64,000 bases of DNA from Hygrophila difformis (GCA_030278955.1 JAOANR010000011.1:50455417-50519416), one strand, 5' to 3'; shown: positions 1 to 12,238, numbered from the stretch's first letter. A program made the numbers and translations. Notes: generated by a model from the letters alone, not told the origin.

Positions 1-310
1 AACGGACCAAGGGAACGGACCAAGGAGTTAAAGGGGCGGACCAAGTGAAATGCGTGGACCAAGCATTCCAACCGCCGCGTCAGTGCTTTACTCGGACATT
101 TAAATAAACGGTCTAAGCCATTTAAAGTCCGGACCAAGTGTTAAATGGCCGGACCAAATCGTGGCTTGTAGAAGAAACTGTACGGATACAGTTCTCCCCA
201 CTTTCCCTTTCTCTTTCCCATTCCCGCCCACAATTCTTCTCTTCTTTCTCCCCCATTTTTGCAGCGCCATTGAAGGCGGACCAAGCGTCGCCTCTCCGCG
301 GACCAAGCTT
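1..310. repeat. Left-end cluster of CGGACCAAG motifs, with pyrimidine-rich leader
   Basis: GGACCAAG occurs at about 4, 17, 38, 56, 131, 258 and 299, with variants such as GGTCTAAG near 111 and GGACCAAAT near 151. The same motif in both orientations fills 32660-33960. A C/T-rich stretch at about 190-260 looks like the Y-patch of a plant core promoter and precedes the ATG at 384. The cluster probably combines the subterminal region of the MULE with the promoter of the Ulp1-like gene. Confidence 0.75.
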
Positions 311-383
311 TGCCTTTCGTTTTTGATTACAACCTCTCTCCGTTCACCCTTTCTCCGGCCATTTTCTTGAAACTCTTGCGAAA

Positions 384-3300
384 ATGGAGGATGCGAATGT
401 GGGAGCCGTTTCAAGCGGAATGGAATTGGTGCCTTTGGATGCTGCGTTCTTCGAAGGCCTGCCGGAAAATGTCCCGCCGGCACCGTCGCCGCCACCGCCA
501 GAAATTCCGGCCCCCGCCGGCCATGACCCAGTCCGGGTAAGTGCACATTTTGGGAAATTCCAATTACTTGCATTTGTGATGCTTTGTTTGGATTTAAATT
601 TGTGCTTCATGTTTGCCAAGTTGGTTAATTTTTAAATGTCTATGCTATTGTGGTATATGATATAACCGTTAGAGTATTTGTTGGATTGTATGCATGAATT
701 GTTGAATCTGCCTATTAATTTTAATTCGTGTCTTAATTATTTGCTCATATGATTTTATGTTGGTATTAGATTTTTGAAATTATGATAAGTGTGATGGGGC
801 ACCAATTTTGAATTCTTTAGTGAGATTGTTAAACTTGTCTACTGTAATATATTGCATATATTGAATGTCGAATCTTAGGTAATAGTTTGGTGAATGTGTA
901 GCATTGGTGATGTTGAATAGTAGTAAATGGTACGATATTGGAGTGCTAGTATTCTAACTGGTGAAGTATATTTTGTACGACTTAAATGGTGCGATCTTAT
1001 TGGAGGTTGCTGTTTATAATAATTTGGAAAAAATAGTTAAATTAATAGGGAGAATAATATATTAAATTATAATAGTAACAATAAATAAATAGAAGATGTA
1101 GATTAATAATATGTTGGAACTATACATAATTTATAATATCAAAAGTACTTTTATTTTTTATTTGAAATAATTCTAATTATAATATTAATATTAATACTAA
1201 TAATAATAGCATTTTGTAATAATGATAATTTATTTTATTAATATATTTGAAATATACATAATTCATAATATCAACATTATTATTATTTTCTAATTTAAAA
1301 TAATTCTAGTTATAACTACATAATTCTAATTGTAATATAATTACAATAAGAGGTAATAACTAAAATAGACCACCAGAAGGAGTCATTTCCGTTTTTTGGC
1401 CACAATAGTTTGATTTAGGGAAAATAGCCATTAGAAGGATTTCGGGCCTGAATTTAGGCCATTGGGATGGAATCCGGGCTCGATGGCCTAAAAGTGGAAA
1501 TGACTCCTTCTGGTGGCCTATTTTAATTTTTTGAATTATTTTTTATTTATTTAAATAAAATAAATAATACTCATTCTGTGTCATTATTTATGTCCTATTT
1601 TTCTTCTTGTTCCAACATTTTTATTTTATTTTTATTTTAAAAATAATTAAATATTAATTGTCAAATATACCCATCATATCGTATTAATAAATAAATATAT
1701 TAAACTTTCAAACTCATTACCATTAATAATTCCAATCCAACCTACAATCATATATCAGTAAATCACACATAAATGAATAAGTTAAAATTATAAATCATTA
1801 CAACCACATTATATAAATTCTTAAGCTACATTTTTTAACCCTAATATATCCTTATATTTAATACTAATTATCCATACATAAAGTACGATGTCCGAAAATT
1901 TTGGGATACTTATAATAAAACATGTTTATTTTTTACTTTATAATTTATTTGAATATGCGTTTGTTTTACTTATTTTATAATATATTTGAATTAATATTTA
2001 TTTTATTTCTTATATACTCCATCCGTCCCATTATTAGTGTTAAAAAAAGTAACTTAAAAATTTATATAATGTGATTGTAATGAGTTTATAATTTTAATTT
2101 ATTTATTTATGTGTGATTTACTGATATGTGGTTGTGGGGTGGACTGTAATAGTAATGGTAGAGGGTAATTTGAAATTATAATATATTTATTTATTAATGT
2201 GAGGTGATGGTAGGTTTGACGATTAATATTAATTATTTTTAAAATAAAAATGAAATAAAATATTGGAACAAGAAAAAAAAAAGAAAGAAAGTAGGACATA
2301 AATAATGACACAGAATAAGTATTATTTATTTTCATAACATAAAATAAAAAAATAATTGAAAAAAATTAAAATAGGCCACCAGAAGGAGTCATTTCCATTT
2401 TTAGGCCATCGCAGCCCGAATTCTAGTCCAATGGCCTAAATTCAGGCCCGAAATCCTTCTAATGGCCTATTTTCCTAAATCAAAATATCGTGGCCTAAAA
2501 GTAGAAATGACTCCTTCTGGTGGCCTATTTTAGTTATTACCTCTTACAATAATAACTACAATACTAATTAGAATTATTTTTTAATAATATTTTTATTTTT
2601 AATTTTAATATATTGTAGTTATAATTAATAATTAATATTAATAATAATAACTACAATTCTAATCATACTTACAGTACTAATAATAATGATTAAAATAATT
2701 AGAATTACTTTAATAATATATCGGAAATATACCTAATTTGTAATATCAATACTATCATTATTTTTTAATTTAAAATAATTCTAATTATAACTACAACACT
2801 AATAATAATAATATCATTTTGTAATAATGATAATTTATTTTAATAATATGTTGGAACTATACATAATTTATAATATCAACATTATTATTATTTTCTAATT
2901 TAAAATAATTCTAGTTATAACTACATAATTCTAATTGCAATATAATTACAATAATAACTACAATACTAATTAGAATTATTTTTTAATAATATTTTTATTT
3001 TTAATTTTAATATATTGTAGTTATAATTAATAATTAATATTAATAATAATAACTACAATTCTAATCATACTTACAGTACTAATAATAATGATTAAAATAA
3101 TTAGAATTAATTTAATAATATATCGGAAATATACCTAATTTGTAATATCAATACTATCATTATTTTTTAATTTAAAATAATTCTAATTATAACTACAACA
3201 CTAATAATAATAATATCATTTTGTAATAATGATAATTTATTTTAATAATATGTTGGAACTATACATAATTTATAATATCAACATTATTATTATTTTCTAA

Positions 3301-6300
3301 TTTAAAATAATTCTAGTTATAACTACATAATTCTAATTGCAATATAATTACAATAATAACTACAATACTAATTAGAATTATTTTTTAATAATATTTTTAT
3401 TTTTAATTTTAATATATTGTAGTTATAATTAATAATTAATATTAATAATAATAACTACAATTCTAATCATACTTACAGTACTAATAATAATGATTAAAAT
3501 AATTAGAATTACTTTAATAATATATCGGAAATATACCTAATTTGTAATATCAATAGTATCATTATTTTTTAATTTAAAATAATTCTAATTATAACTACAA
3601 TACTAATAATAATAATATCATTTTGTAATAATGATAATCTATTTTAATAATATGTTGGAAATATACATAATTCATAATATGAACAATATTATTATTTTTT
3701 AATTTAGTATAATTCTAATTATAACTACAATACTAAAAATAATAACTAGAATTATTGTTAGAATTATAATTGTAACTACAATACTAATAATAATAAGTAT
3801 ATTATAATTACAATAATAACTACAATAGTAATTAGAATTATTTTTTAATAGTATTATTATTTTTAATTTAAAATAATTCTAATTATAACTACAATACTAA
3901 TAATGATAATTGATTTTAATAATACCATGGAAATATACATAATTTATTCAAGATTAACAATAGTCTTACTAAAATGCATCCTCTTAAAAATCGAAGGGGG
4001 ACTTCTATTATAGACGGCCGGCTGCCCAGGGCAAGAGCCCGAAGCTGACCAATTACATCCGGCACATTAAAGCGATCACACTCATCTTGAGGGAGTTAGA
4101 GGTGGCAGCTCCCGATATGGTTGCAGAGTTGAGGGGGTCATGTTTCGGGTATATGTTTAGAGGAGTCGAGGGCTCGAGGCGGCCTGCATGGTCGGCCACT
4201 GTATGTTGCGCACAGGGCATGGCGGCACTCATGTCCTACGAGGTGGCATTCCGCCACTACGGGCCAGACGAGCCGTGGGGTGAGGACGATGCAGTATGGT
4301 TCCGCGTCTGCGGCCATTTTATTCGCTACAGTCGCGAGGAGCACGCGCTGGTGACAGGCCTCCGATATGGGCATTCTGACTTCGAGTTGTATTCTGCTGA
4401 GGATCCCCCAGCTGGCGGTGTGTACGATAGATACCGTAGTCTCCTCCAGAGCGGATCGATGGACACGATCCGTGAGCATTACAAGGCGGGTGCTTTCCGA
4501 CGGGCACCCGAGGACACACTGAAGGTTGCCTTGGTCCTATCCGGGTTTTACCTTGTTTTGGGACACGATGGCCACAGCCGGAGCCCTGAGCCATGGATGT
4601 GGCGCTTGGTGGAGGATAGAGCTGCCTGGAATGCATTCCCTTGGGGCCTTATGAGCTGGCAGGCGAGCCGGCAGTACATCCGGGACTACCTGACTGTGGG
4701 GGTGACTGACAGGGCGACCGTCCACCTGTACGGCCACTCCCTCGCATTTATGGTACGCCGCACATTGCTCACAATTTCATTAATCCCGTACTATTTTCCA
4801 CTCTACATTATTGCATTGCATAACATTTTTTTTGTGTGCTGCGCACTTACAGGTGTGGATGTGCGAGGCCATACCCGACATCGGCCAGTTCTATCTTTCC
4901 TCCACATCCGATGACCCAGCTTTCCAGCGCCCCAGGATGCTGCGCTGTGCTTACAAGAAGCGGACGACCGGGCCGGGTTGGCTGACGTTTTACACCACTG
5001 CGGTTAGTTCGTTAAAGTCCTTTAACTTGAATTCACATGTTTCCAACTTCCTATTCATGATTTGACGGTTCTCTGTTGCCTTGTAATAGCGAGTGTGTCA
5101 TGAGAGACTAGTCCCCACACCGGAGGAGCTACAGGAGCCATACATGACGGGGATAGATGTGCCGACACCGGCGGGGCTGCGCTGGGCGAGGGCCCCTGCG
5201 CATCGGCCAAAGGGGCGGAAGAGGAGGATGACAGAGCAGGCCGACGACACGGAGGCCGATAGGACGGAGGTGGAGGGTGGGAGTGATGGAGGCCGACGGC
5301 AGCGCAGGCGCACACACAGTCAGCCGGCGGAGTCTAGACGTGGCGACGGCGATGCACAGGAGCCGGTCGATGCCACCCCGGCGGCGACCGTACAGCCCGC
5401 AGCGGAGACGACTCCGGCCGGGCCGACTCAGTCCGCATCGGCTAGGACTACGCCCCGGCGGCGGCAGCCCGCGGCCGAGAGGTTTGTGCCCGGGACGACG
5501 CAGGACGCATCCGAGCCGACTATGCCCGACCCGACACATCCCGCATCGGAGACAGGGGTGCCCGAGTTCACACACTCTGCACCGGCGAGTATGGACCCTC
5601 TGCTGCTACAGCAGTTGGTGGATGGGGTCTGCGCAGCCGTGGAGGAGCGCGTGCTTGTGGGAGTGGCGGAGGTTGTCGCGGTGACGCAGTTTCAGTTGCG
5701 GAAAGAAATAGAAGAGTCGGAGGCGCGCCTGAGGCAAGACATCGCGAGCCTGAGGCGAGATATCGAGCGCCAGGCAGGTGCAGTTCGCGAGGTTGTGGCG
5801 GTCGAGATTAGAGCCGCGTTGCGCACTATTCTCCAGCACCCTGCCGTACCGAGTCCGGGTGTGCGTCCAGGTGGTGCGACGGACCACTCGGTTGGTTCGG
5901 AGGGACATGCCACCACCCAGGCTGCCAGGGAGCGGGAGGAGCGGATGGCATCTATCGCACGGTTTTCCACCACTCACGCTCGAGTCCCTGAGACTGATTC
6001 TCAGTCGGTGGATGTGTCGAGCGAGGGGCGACCGTCACAAGTTGGCGAGCAGCCTGCTCCCTCGGACACCATTTGCACGCCGTTGCCGGGTGCGACAGGA
6101 GGTATGCATGCGTTTCCCATCACTTCTTAATTAGTGTTATGACCTCGTTTATCGTTTACCCGCATATTGCAGATATAGACGCACAGAGTTTGCGCACCGA
6201 CAGCCCAGGTCGACCGTCGTCTCCAGTGCCTCCTGATGTTGCGTGCGCGGTTTCAGGTGAGAACCTCTGAATCTGCTGTCTGTCTCGTGTTATCTATGTT

Positions 6301-8463
6301 GTAAAATAGGCCACAAAAATTGACTGCATGAACTAAACATTGTTATTATTACATTTACGATGACCATGGCAGGGATGGACGCGGAAGGCGACCGCGCGGA
6401 CCCCGCCGAACGTGCGGCGGATACAGACTGCAGCACGGGTGCTGATGTTGAGACTGGTACTAGGAATACAACAATTCTCTGTCAACACCTACTTGGATGT
6501 TCTATTTCTTTTATTTATGATGTCGTTGCATGAATTATAGTGTTCTGACGTACTTTTTTCGCATCTATGACAGGGATACATACGCGAGAGGGCGGGACGG
6601 CGGCTGATGCGGCCCCGACGGACCCTGTGACGCCGATCCAAGGTTTGTTCAAATTTATGTACATTATGAGCCTTCACATAAATAACTTATTGGTATGAAT
6701 TCTTGTAATTCCCTTGTTGCATGTAACTCGGTCGCCCAGGGGCCCTGACGTTATAGAGCCTGACGAGGACGGTGATCGAGTGGTGTTGGTGAGGAGCGCA
6801 CAGGATCCAGACCCGGTCCCCTTCCGGACCAAAAGGAACGGGCAGCTCGCACATCGGTGCCGCAGTCCATTCATGCGACTTACCAGGCCGCGGGCCAATA
6901 AGCGGATGGATGCGTTCAGGACATACTGCGAGAGCGGCGATTACTTGTATGTTTATGCAATCCGGTAAGTCCAGCTATACAAATTTTATAAATCATTAGT
7001 AATAAAGTTGGCATGTCATTTGTGCACAGGCTCGACGTCGGTATCGATACCGCGGTTGGTCCCGATTGGTTTAAGGAATGGTGTACGGATGGGTTATTTC
7101 TTCACGACACCGTGAGTATAATTTTAAAAACTTCGATTATGCGTTACATATATGTGTGTAAAGAAAACTAATTCTCTCTCTACATTGCAGCACATAGATG
7201 CATACTTGGGTATTTTGCAGTTCAAGCCCAAGGACGTGCAGTGCAAGCCACGAACGGTGGGGGGCCAATATGCCTTAATGCCCTGTAGATTCTTGGTAAG
7301 TACGTATATTTCGTACGTTAATGTTTCGTAATTCCCGGTGAATTAGTATGCATCTTATGTCGTGTTATAATTAATGAGAAATGAGGAACTTCACTAAAAT
7401 AAGAAAACATAAAGGATACAACACCCGAAGAGTATCTATAGCGAAGGATAAACTTGTTCGAAACTGATAGATAAAGAACGAAAACAAGTGTTTCAAAAAA
7501 TAATTTAATTTTCATTAACTTTAAAAGTATTAATTAATTTTATTCTCCTCCTAATTTTTATTCGATTTAAAAAAAACAAAGATGGTTTAGGCAGTTATAT
7601 TTTTTCAGCTTAGCCAATTTAATAATTTTCATAATTTTGAAAGACCCCATTAATTTCCAGAAATTAATGGGGTTTCCATTTTATATATTAATTGTAGTTG
7701 GACTCCGTGACACTAATTTTCATTTTACTCTCTTTTAAACAGACAGGACTCATGCAAGACTGCTGGGACGAGAAGTTGAAGCTGCCCATGTTTGATGACG
7801 GCATCATTGCTTCGATGTCGCAGTACGTTGTTGGGGCACAACCCCAGTGGGGTTCGACTGCACATTGGGCGGAGTTGGACGAGGTTAGTAGATCCTTTAT
7901 TCACATATAGATCATGCCGATATCCTAGTTCTCATGTTTATCGGGGCTTGTGCTTGTATCAGATCATATGCCCCTGGCACATACGTCAGCACTGGTTGAT
8001 TGTACGGATCCGATTGGACACCCATACGATATATTTCCACGATTCTATATGCCATCCCAGTCGTGCGTACTCGCCTGAGAAGGAGGACATATTGAGCTCG
8101 CGTTTCGAGGACCTAGGTCGACTCCTTCGCATCTTCCCGGCATTGCTCGAGCATTCAGGATACTACCTGCACCGCCCCGATCTGCGCTCAGATCGCTGGT
8201 CCATCTCCCTGCCGTCCCCCCAGACCGTTTTCCACCAGCATGACGCCTCCTCATGCGGCGTTCTTACTATATTGACCGCGGCCGCGATCGTGTCGGGACG
8301 CTTCCCCGACACAAGCACCTTCCGCCTGGACAGCAAAGTAGCGAGAGAGACACAGGCATTCAGAGTATGGAAGTTCAGCCATGACGTCAAAGGGGGACCT
8401 ATTTACAGACTGCCCGACCCGCCCCCACCTACACAGTACTCGATTGAGCATGTCCATGAGTGA
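384..8463 (+). CDS. MULE-borne DUF1985 / Ulp1-like cysteine protease gene (about 12 exons)
   Basis: Predicted SUMO-protease-like protein of about 1100 aa. Exons inferred from GT-AG borders and phase: 384-536 (tentative first exon), 4030-4752, 4853-5002, 5090-6101, 6173-6256, 6373-6456, 6574-6642, 6740-6964, 7030-7111, 7191-7295, 7743-7883 and 7963-8463. Exons 2-3 carry a DUF1985-like domain (WFRVCGHFIRYSREE, ALVTGLRYG). Exon 4 is Thr/Pro-rich, then has a charged coiled coil at about 5690-5830. Exons 9-12 carry the Ulp1 C48 fold: WFKEWCTDGLFLHD and HIDAYLG, then the catalytic series His in QHWLIV, Asp in IYFHDS, and Gln and Cys in HQHDASSCGV. All four catalytic residues are present. The first intron (3.5 kb) is filled with AT-rich repeats. 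The 6642/6740 junction misses phase by one base, so that border is wrong or the gene has a one-base lesion. The substrate is unknown; proteins of this class ride in plant MULEs. Confidence 0.72.
1020..3950. repeat. AT-rich tandem array, period about 401 bp, in intron 1 of the Ulp1-like gene
   Basis: Units run through landmarks such as ATATATCGGAAATATACC and ATAATATGTTGGAA. The same landmark recurs at about 2545, 2947 and 3348, which gives a period near 401 bp over roughly three full copies, plus a degenerate copy to about 3950. A partial unit also lies left of the foldback element (about 1130-1349), so that element inserted into the array. No coding content is seen. The high similarity between units suggests recent amplification. 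Confidence 0.7.
1350..2543. mobile_element. Foldback MITE, 1194 bp, with 9-bp target duplication
   Basis: The two halves are inverted copies of each other with arms of roughly 490 bp. The element begins GAGGTAATAACTAAAATAG and ends with the inverse. The flanks are TTACAATAA at 1341-1349 and TTACAATAA at 2544-2552. A 9-bp duplication is typical of Mutator-superfamily insertion. The central region, about 1815-2050, is single-copy and contains a short CTCCATCCGTCCCA stretch like Stowaway ends. No transposase is encoded. Both outer ends carry a GAAGGAGTCATTTCC motif, again as inverted copies inside each arm. Confidence 0.8.
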
Positions 8464-8731
8464 CACCCCTTTCCACCGTACATACATATATATATATCTA
8501 TGTATTTAGGGTGTACATATTGTTTCTTTCATATAGTAGAGCCAGTTTTTCTTCCTTTTACTGACGTATGCAGTCTTTTCTTCCTTTGTTTACGTTTAGT
8601 ATTTTAATTTATGCTAATATAATTATAAATATAATTATTTTATAATCATAATAAACATTAAAATTATTTTATAATTTTATAAAAAAATTAATAAACACTA
8701 TTGATTATTAAATATAAAATTATTAAATTTA

Positions 8732-9100
8732 TTAAAAATTATCTGGGATGTACCCTACGCCCTTTATTTCCGTACCCTCATGCCTAAATCCTTTGAACCA
8801 TAAATGCTCAAACTCGCGCTTCCATGAGTTTAACTCCACCATTTGAATTGTGTCCTTGTCTGCCACCACTGAGTTAGAAGTTGGAAACCTGGGCGGAGTT
8901 CTCCTTGGCTGACAGTTCCATACTAATGAGGTTATGGAATTAGAAATTATATTACGATTTATCTTAACTCTTCTTCCAATCTGAGAGGCGTGCTGGTTGG
9001 CGCTATAATTGCAGGCGGACAGTTTGATAATACCTTTTAAGTAGGGTTCATGCTGATGCAATGGTTAAACGGTTTTACCCCGCGCCTGGGGTATGGGTAA
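8732..9100 (-). pseudogene. CLASSY-type SNF2 fragment, copy A (diverged)
   Basis: Read on the minus strand this is a diverged version of the fragment at 9521-9870. It shows the same order of landmarks: CGTTTAACCATTG, a degraded SNF2 motif Ia region, then TSNSVVADKDTIQMVELNSW, which matches RGRQGNKDTVRMVKLYSW in copy B. It carries in-frame stops, and after the SW residues it departs from the other copies into an unrelated stretch (EFEHLWFKGF, about 8740-8830), so it may be chimeric. CLASSY proteins are plant SNF2-like factors that recruit RNA polymerase IV to make siRNAs for DNA methylation. The ascription of copy A rests on its similarity to copy B. Confidence 0.6.
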
Positions 9101-9520
9101 TGATGCAGAGGGCGGCCCAAAGGATTTAAAAACGAACATGGTGGACATTTCTACCACTACAGGGCGGGGCACGGATGGGTGGATATATTTTGTATAGTGC
9201 AGCGACGGAGCCTTACACGGCAGTGCATGAGTCGAATACATGATGAGGCAGTGCGAACTATGCCAATCAGCATGAATCATCTAAAAGTTCTGCAAGAAAA
9301 GATCTCTTAAACGACAGGATGGCTTTTCCAAAAGCGACGCTGTGCCAAACCAGATGCAGGTGGATCTTTATCAAGGTAACTACGACGCTGAGTTGATATT
9401 GCGATCAATCCGCGGCGCTCCTTTTCCTCTGCCACATCCCATTGTCAACTGAAAGGCGTGACGTAACAGCACCACACTGCAGGTAATTTACTGTTGAACG
9501 ATGCTGCTGCTCAATTGCGA
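9101..9520. other. Captured or intergenic DNA of unknown origin between CLASSY fragments
   Basis: GC content is higher than the intron DNA of this element. It contains a short repeated string TTGCGATCAATCC at about 9398 and 9517. No open frame longer than about 70 codons and no domain was recognised. It may be further captured host sequence, as is common in MULEs, or remnants of the same SNF2 gene too degraded to see. Confidence 0.4.
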
Positions 9521-9870
9521 TCAATCCTTCTTGTCTATCTTCTTATTGATGAATTTTGCTCCTGTCAACTTCGCAAACAAGCTGTAGCTGATTCCCAAAC
9601 TGATACTGTCTGTCTTCCATGAGTATAATTTCACCATTCGAACTGTGTCCTTGTTCCCTTGTCTGCCCCGAGTTAGAAGTTGGCGACCCAGGCTGTTCTT
9701 CTTGCCTGACGGTTCCATACTTTGAAGGTTATAGAAAGAGAAATTGACTTTCCATTTTCTGAACTCTTCTTCCCAGGTGAGAAGCATGTCGGCTGGGGCT
9801 ATAATTGCAGGCCGACGGTTTGGAAACTTTTTTATGTAGGTTTCAATGAATACAATGGTTAAACGGGTTT
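9521..9870 (-). pseudogene. CLASSY-type SNF2 fragment, copy B (left arm of hairpin)
   Basis: Minus-strand translation gives an SNF2 ATPase segment typical of CLSY3/CLSY4 proteins: TPGTGETRLTIVF (motif I region), FPNRRPAIIAPADMLLTWEE (motif Ia region), FRKWKVNFSF, then VRMVKLYSW and SLGISYSLF. In the motif I region the lysine expected in a GTGKT-type Walker A is Glu, so this copy could not bind ATP normally. Only about 120 codons of a protein that is normally over 1000 aa long are present, without start or stop signals. This is a captured gene fragment. The open frame runs on through the loop to about 9928. It pairs with copy C across a loop of about 32 nt. Confidence 0.85.
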
Positions 9871-9902
9871 CCCCCGTCCCTGGAGTATTGCGCATACTAA
9901 TT
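9871..9902. other. Loop of the CLASSY inverted repeat
   Basis: These 32 nt separate the inverted arms. The arm sequence GAAACCCGTTTAACC starts at 9903, and its inverse ends at 9870. A transcript crossing this point in either direction would fold into a long near-perfect stem. Confidence 0.8.
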
Positions 9903-10125
9903 GAAACCCGTTTAACCATTGTATTCATTGAAACCTACATAAAAAAATTTCCAAACTGTCGGCCTGCGATTATAGCCCTCGCCGACATGCTTCTCACTTG
10001 GGATGAAGAGTTCAGAAAATGGCAAGTTAATTCCTCTTTCCATAACCTTCAAAGTATGGAACCGTCAGGCAAGGAGAACAGCCTGGGTCCCCAACTTCTA
10101 ACTCGGGGCAGACAAGGGAACAAGG
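9903..10125 (+). pseudogene. CLASSY-type SNF2 fragment, copy C, first part (right arm of hairpin)
   Basis: Plus-strand translation matches copy B: TRLTIVFIETYIKKFPNCRP, ADMLLTWDEEFRKW, NLQSMEPSGKENSLG. By eye the DNA is roughly 93% identical to the inverse of copy B. The arm is cut at 10125/10126 by insertion of the Athila-like element, with target duplication CAAGG at 10121-10125, and resumes at 27969. Confidence 0.85.
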
Positions 10126-12232
10126 TGATGCACCCTGAGAAACCACATTTAAATAAGCTTAAATTATGATAAAAAGAACCTAAATTGCATGTATGAGATC
10201 CTATTTTATTGCTTTTTAGTGTACATTTCATGTGTTTTGTAAATATTAATAAGACTGCTTAATTTGAGCTTATTTGAGCTCAATTTACCTTGTTTTATGC
10301 TTTTTAATAAGACTTTGGCAATTCTAAGACATTGCAATGATGTTTCAGGCATTAAAATGAAGAAAGAAGATGTTCGGAGGTCAAAGGATGCAAAATTCGG
10401 AATTTTCAACACTGGAAGGCTCCAGAATGCGCCACCTCAGCATGGCGGCGCATAAAAATGCTCTTCAGCGCCATTTTATGCGCCACTTCAACACTTGGAG
10501 AAATTTCGGATGGAAAAGCTTCAGGATGCGCCATTCCTCCTTGGTGGCGCCTAAAACCACCTTTATGCGCCATTTTTTGCGCCGATTGTCAAATTTGAGA
10601 AAATTGTCAGAATGCGCCAGTGCTTCTTGGCGGCGCATAAAATGCCCCTCCAGCGCCACTTTTTGCGCCGTTTTGGAAAATTCGGAAAATCAGCGTATGC
10701 GCCAGTTCTACTTGGTGGCGCCTAAAACCCTCTCCGAGCGCCATTTTATGCGCCGATGTCGCGGTTGAGCAGTTTCTTAACCGCCCGAACTCGGTTTTAA
10801 ACACCGTTTTTCTTCATTTTTCGAGATCAGACAGAAGAGACTCATTATTCATCGATAGAATTACTCTGAAACAATCTGCTAATGGGAGAAGAAGGCCAGA
10901 AACACAAAATCATGCCGGAGGAATGCATCAAGGACGCTGTTCTGGGCGTGTTCTTCCTATTCTAGGTGTTGCCTTTCTTTTTCTTGCATTGTAATGAATT
11001 GAAATTGCCTCTAAAAATAATCTGCTATCATGTTTTTAATTTGTAGACGGATTTCTGTATTGTTCGTGTTAGAAGTGTTCTAGAACGGGAGTTCAGAATC
11101 ACTTTGAAGTACGAATTTATCTTTTATGGAAGTAATATAATATGTCGATGTTTTCTATTGGAATCTGGAATTATGATTAAATGTCAGATTATGAATTATC
11201 TAGTTTGAGCGCTATTCTGCATGAATGGTAGAAGTGAAATTCATATTTTGCTGTTAGTTTGCTTTTTGGTCGATCAAATTGGAGTAATCTGATATGATGT
11301 TAGAATCTGTATTGGAATTATATGTTAGATGCTATTAAACTAATCGATATTCTGTGTTTTTGCTAAATCTGCTATCAAAATTATTAATCTGCTAAAGCCT
11401 GAAAAGATCGATTAATCTTAATTCCCTATTTTTAGTAATCTGGCATTAATTCTAATTTATCTGCATTTTAATATTATTATTTAAATCCAGTTTACCATGT
11501 TTTATTATTATTTTATCATAATTATTAGATTATTTACACTGTTTAGCATAATTTGAATGTTAGAATCTAATTCCATAAATTCTGCTTTGCTAAATCGGGA
11601 GATAAAAAGTAGAATTAATATTTTAGTACCGGAATTGGGAATAAATTGCATTAAAATAGATTCTGGCATGTGCACAATGATTTGGGAAATGAAAAGTGCC
11701 TATTAATTGCTATAGGAAAATTTGTATGCTTGGAAAAGACTCAAATTTAGGCCTAGAATAATGATTGCTAAATGTTAGATAATCTAATCAGCTTCCATGA
11801 AGTCCGTTTAAGCATAATTTGGAATTTTAGTAGATTATTATATTTTTAATCTTTATAAAAATATTTAAATTTAAGAGATTGATTTTTAGAACATTGGGAA
11901 ATGTCAAATTATTACACAATTTCTATTTTATAATAAAGATGGCAATTTTTAAATATTACAAGCAACTCCCATTAGTATTTTTATCAATTAAAACTTTAAT
12001 TTGCTTTATTTTAATTTAATGTCACTATTTTAATTTAAATCACCATTAGAATTAAACAAATCTTTTTCAAAATATAAAATATATAATATAAACTTAAAAC
12101 AATTAAAATATTCTCCGGAATGAAATAATATTCTGAAATTCCCTTGGGTTCGACCCGGTATTCACCGGTTTTTATTACTTGATGACAACCATCCGCTTGT
12201 GGTAAAATATGAGTGGTGAAAATCACCCATCA
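10126..12232 (+). repeat. 5' LTR of the Athila-like element
   Basis: 2107 bp, TGATGCACCC to CACCCATCA, same length as the copy at 25862. It contains the four-unit GCGCCA array (10427-10757), followed by a stretch rich in short AT-runs. The R/U5 region is AT-rich. No open frame here is likely to be a gene; the 132-codon frame over the array is a by-product of its regular spacing. Confidence 0.95.
10427..10757 (+). repeat. Four-unit GCGCCA/TGGCGC palindrome array (5' LTR)
   Basis: Four units spaced about 90 bp start near 10427, 10525, 10612 and 10695. Each has TGCGCCA, about 10 nt, then GGCGGCGC or TGGCGCC/A, then a second GCGCCA...TGCGCC pair. Related four-unit arrays lie at 18498-18830 and 22358-22690. 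The array lies in the upstream half of the LTR, where promoter elements of the U3 are expected. GCGCC runs next to T-tracts resemble E2F sites (TTTSSCGC), which is only a suggestion. Confidence 0.85.
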
Positions 12233-12238
12233 AGTTTT

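Noticed and set aside
5098..5977. Several long GC-rich frames opposite or beside exon 4 of the Ulp1-like gene
   Set aside because: They are shadows of a GC-rich coding exon. They have Arg/Pro/Ser-rich random composition and no domain.
10427..10757. The GCGCCA arrays as a CRISPR-like array
   Set aside because: Repeats are short, palindromic and diverged, spacers are not unique units of fixed length, no cas genes are present, and the host is a plant.
10370..10768. 132-codon open frame over the GCGCCA array of each LTR
   Set aside because: It lies wholly within the repeated array, appears in both LTRs, and its residues only reflect the regular spacing of the units. No domain or start context supports it.
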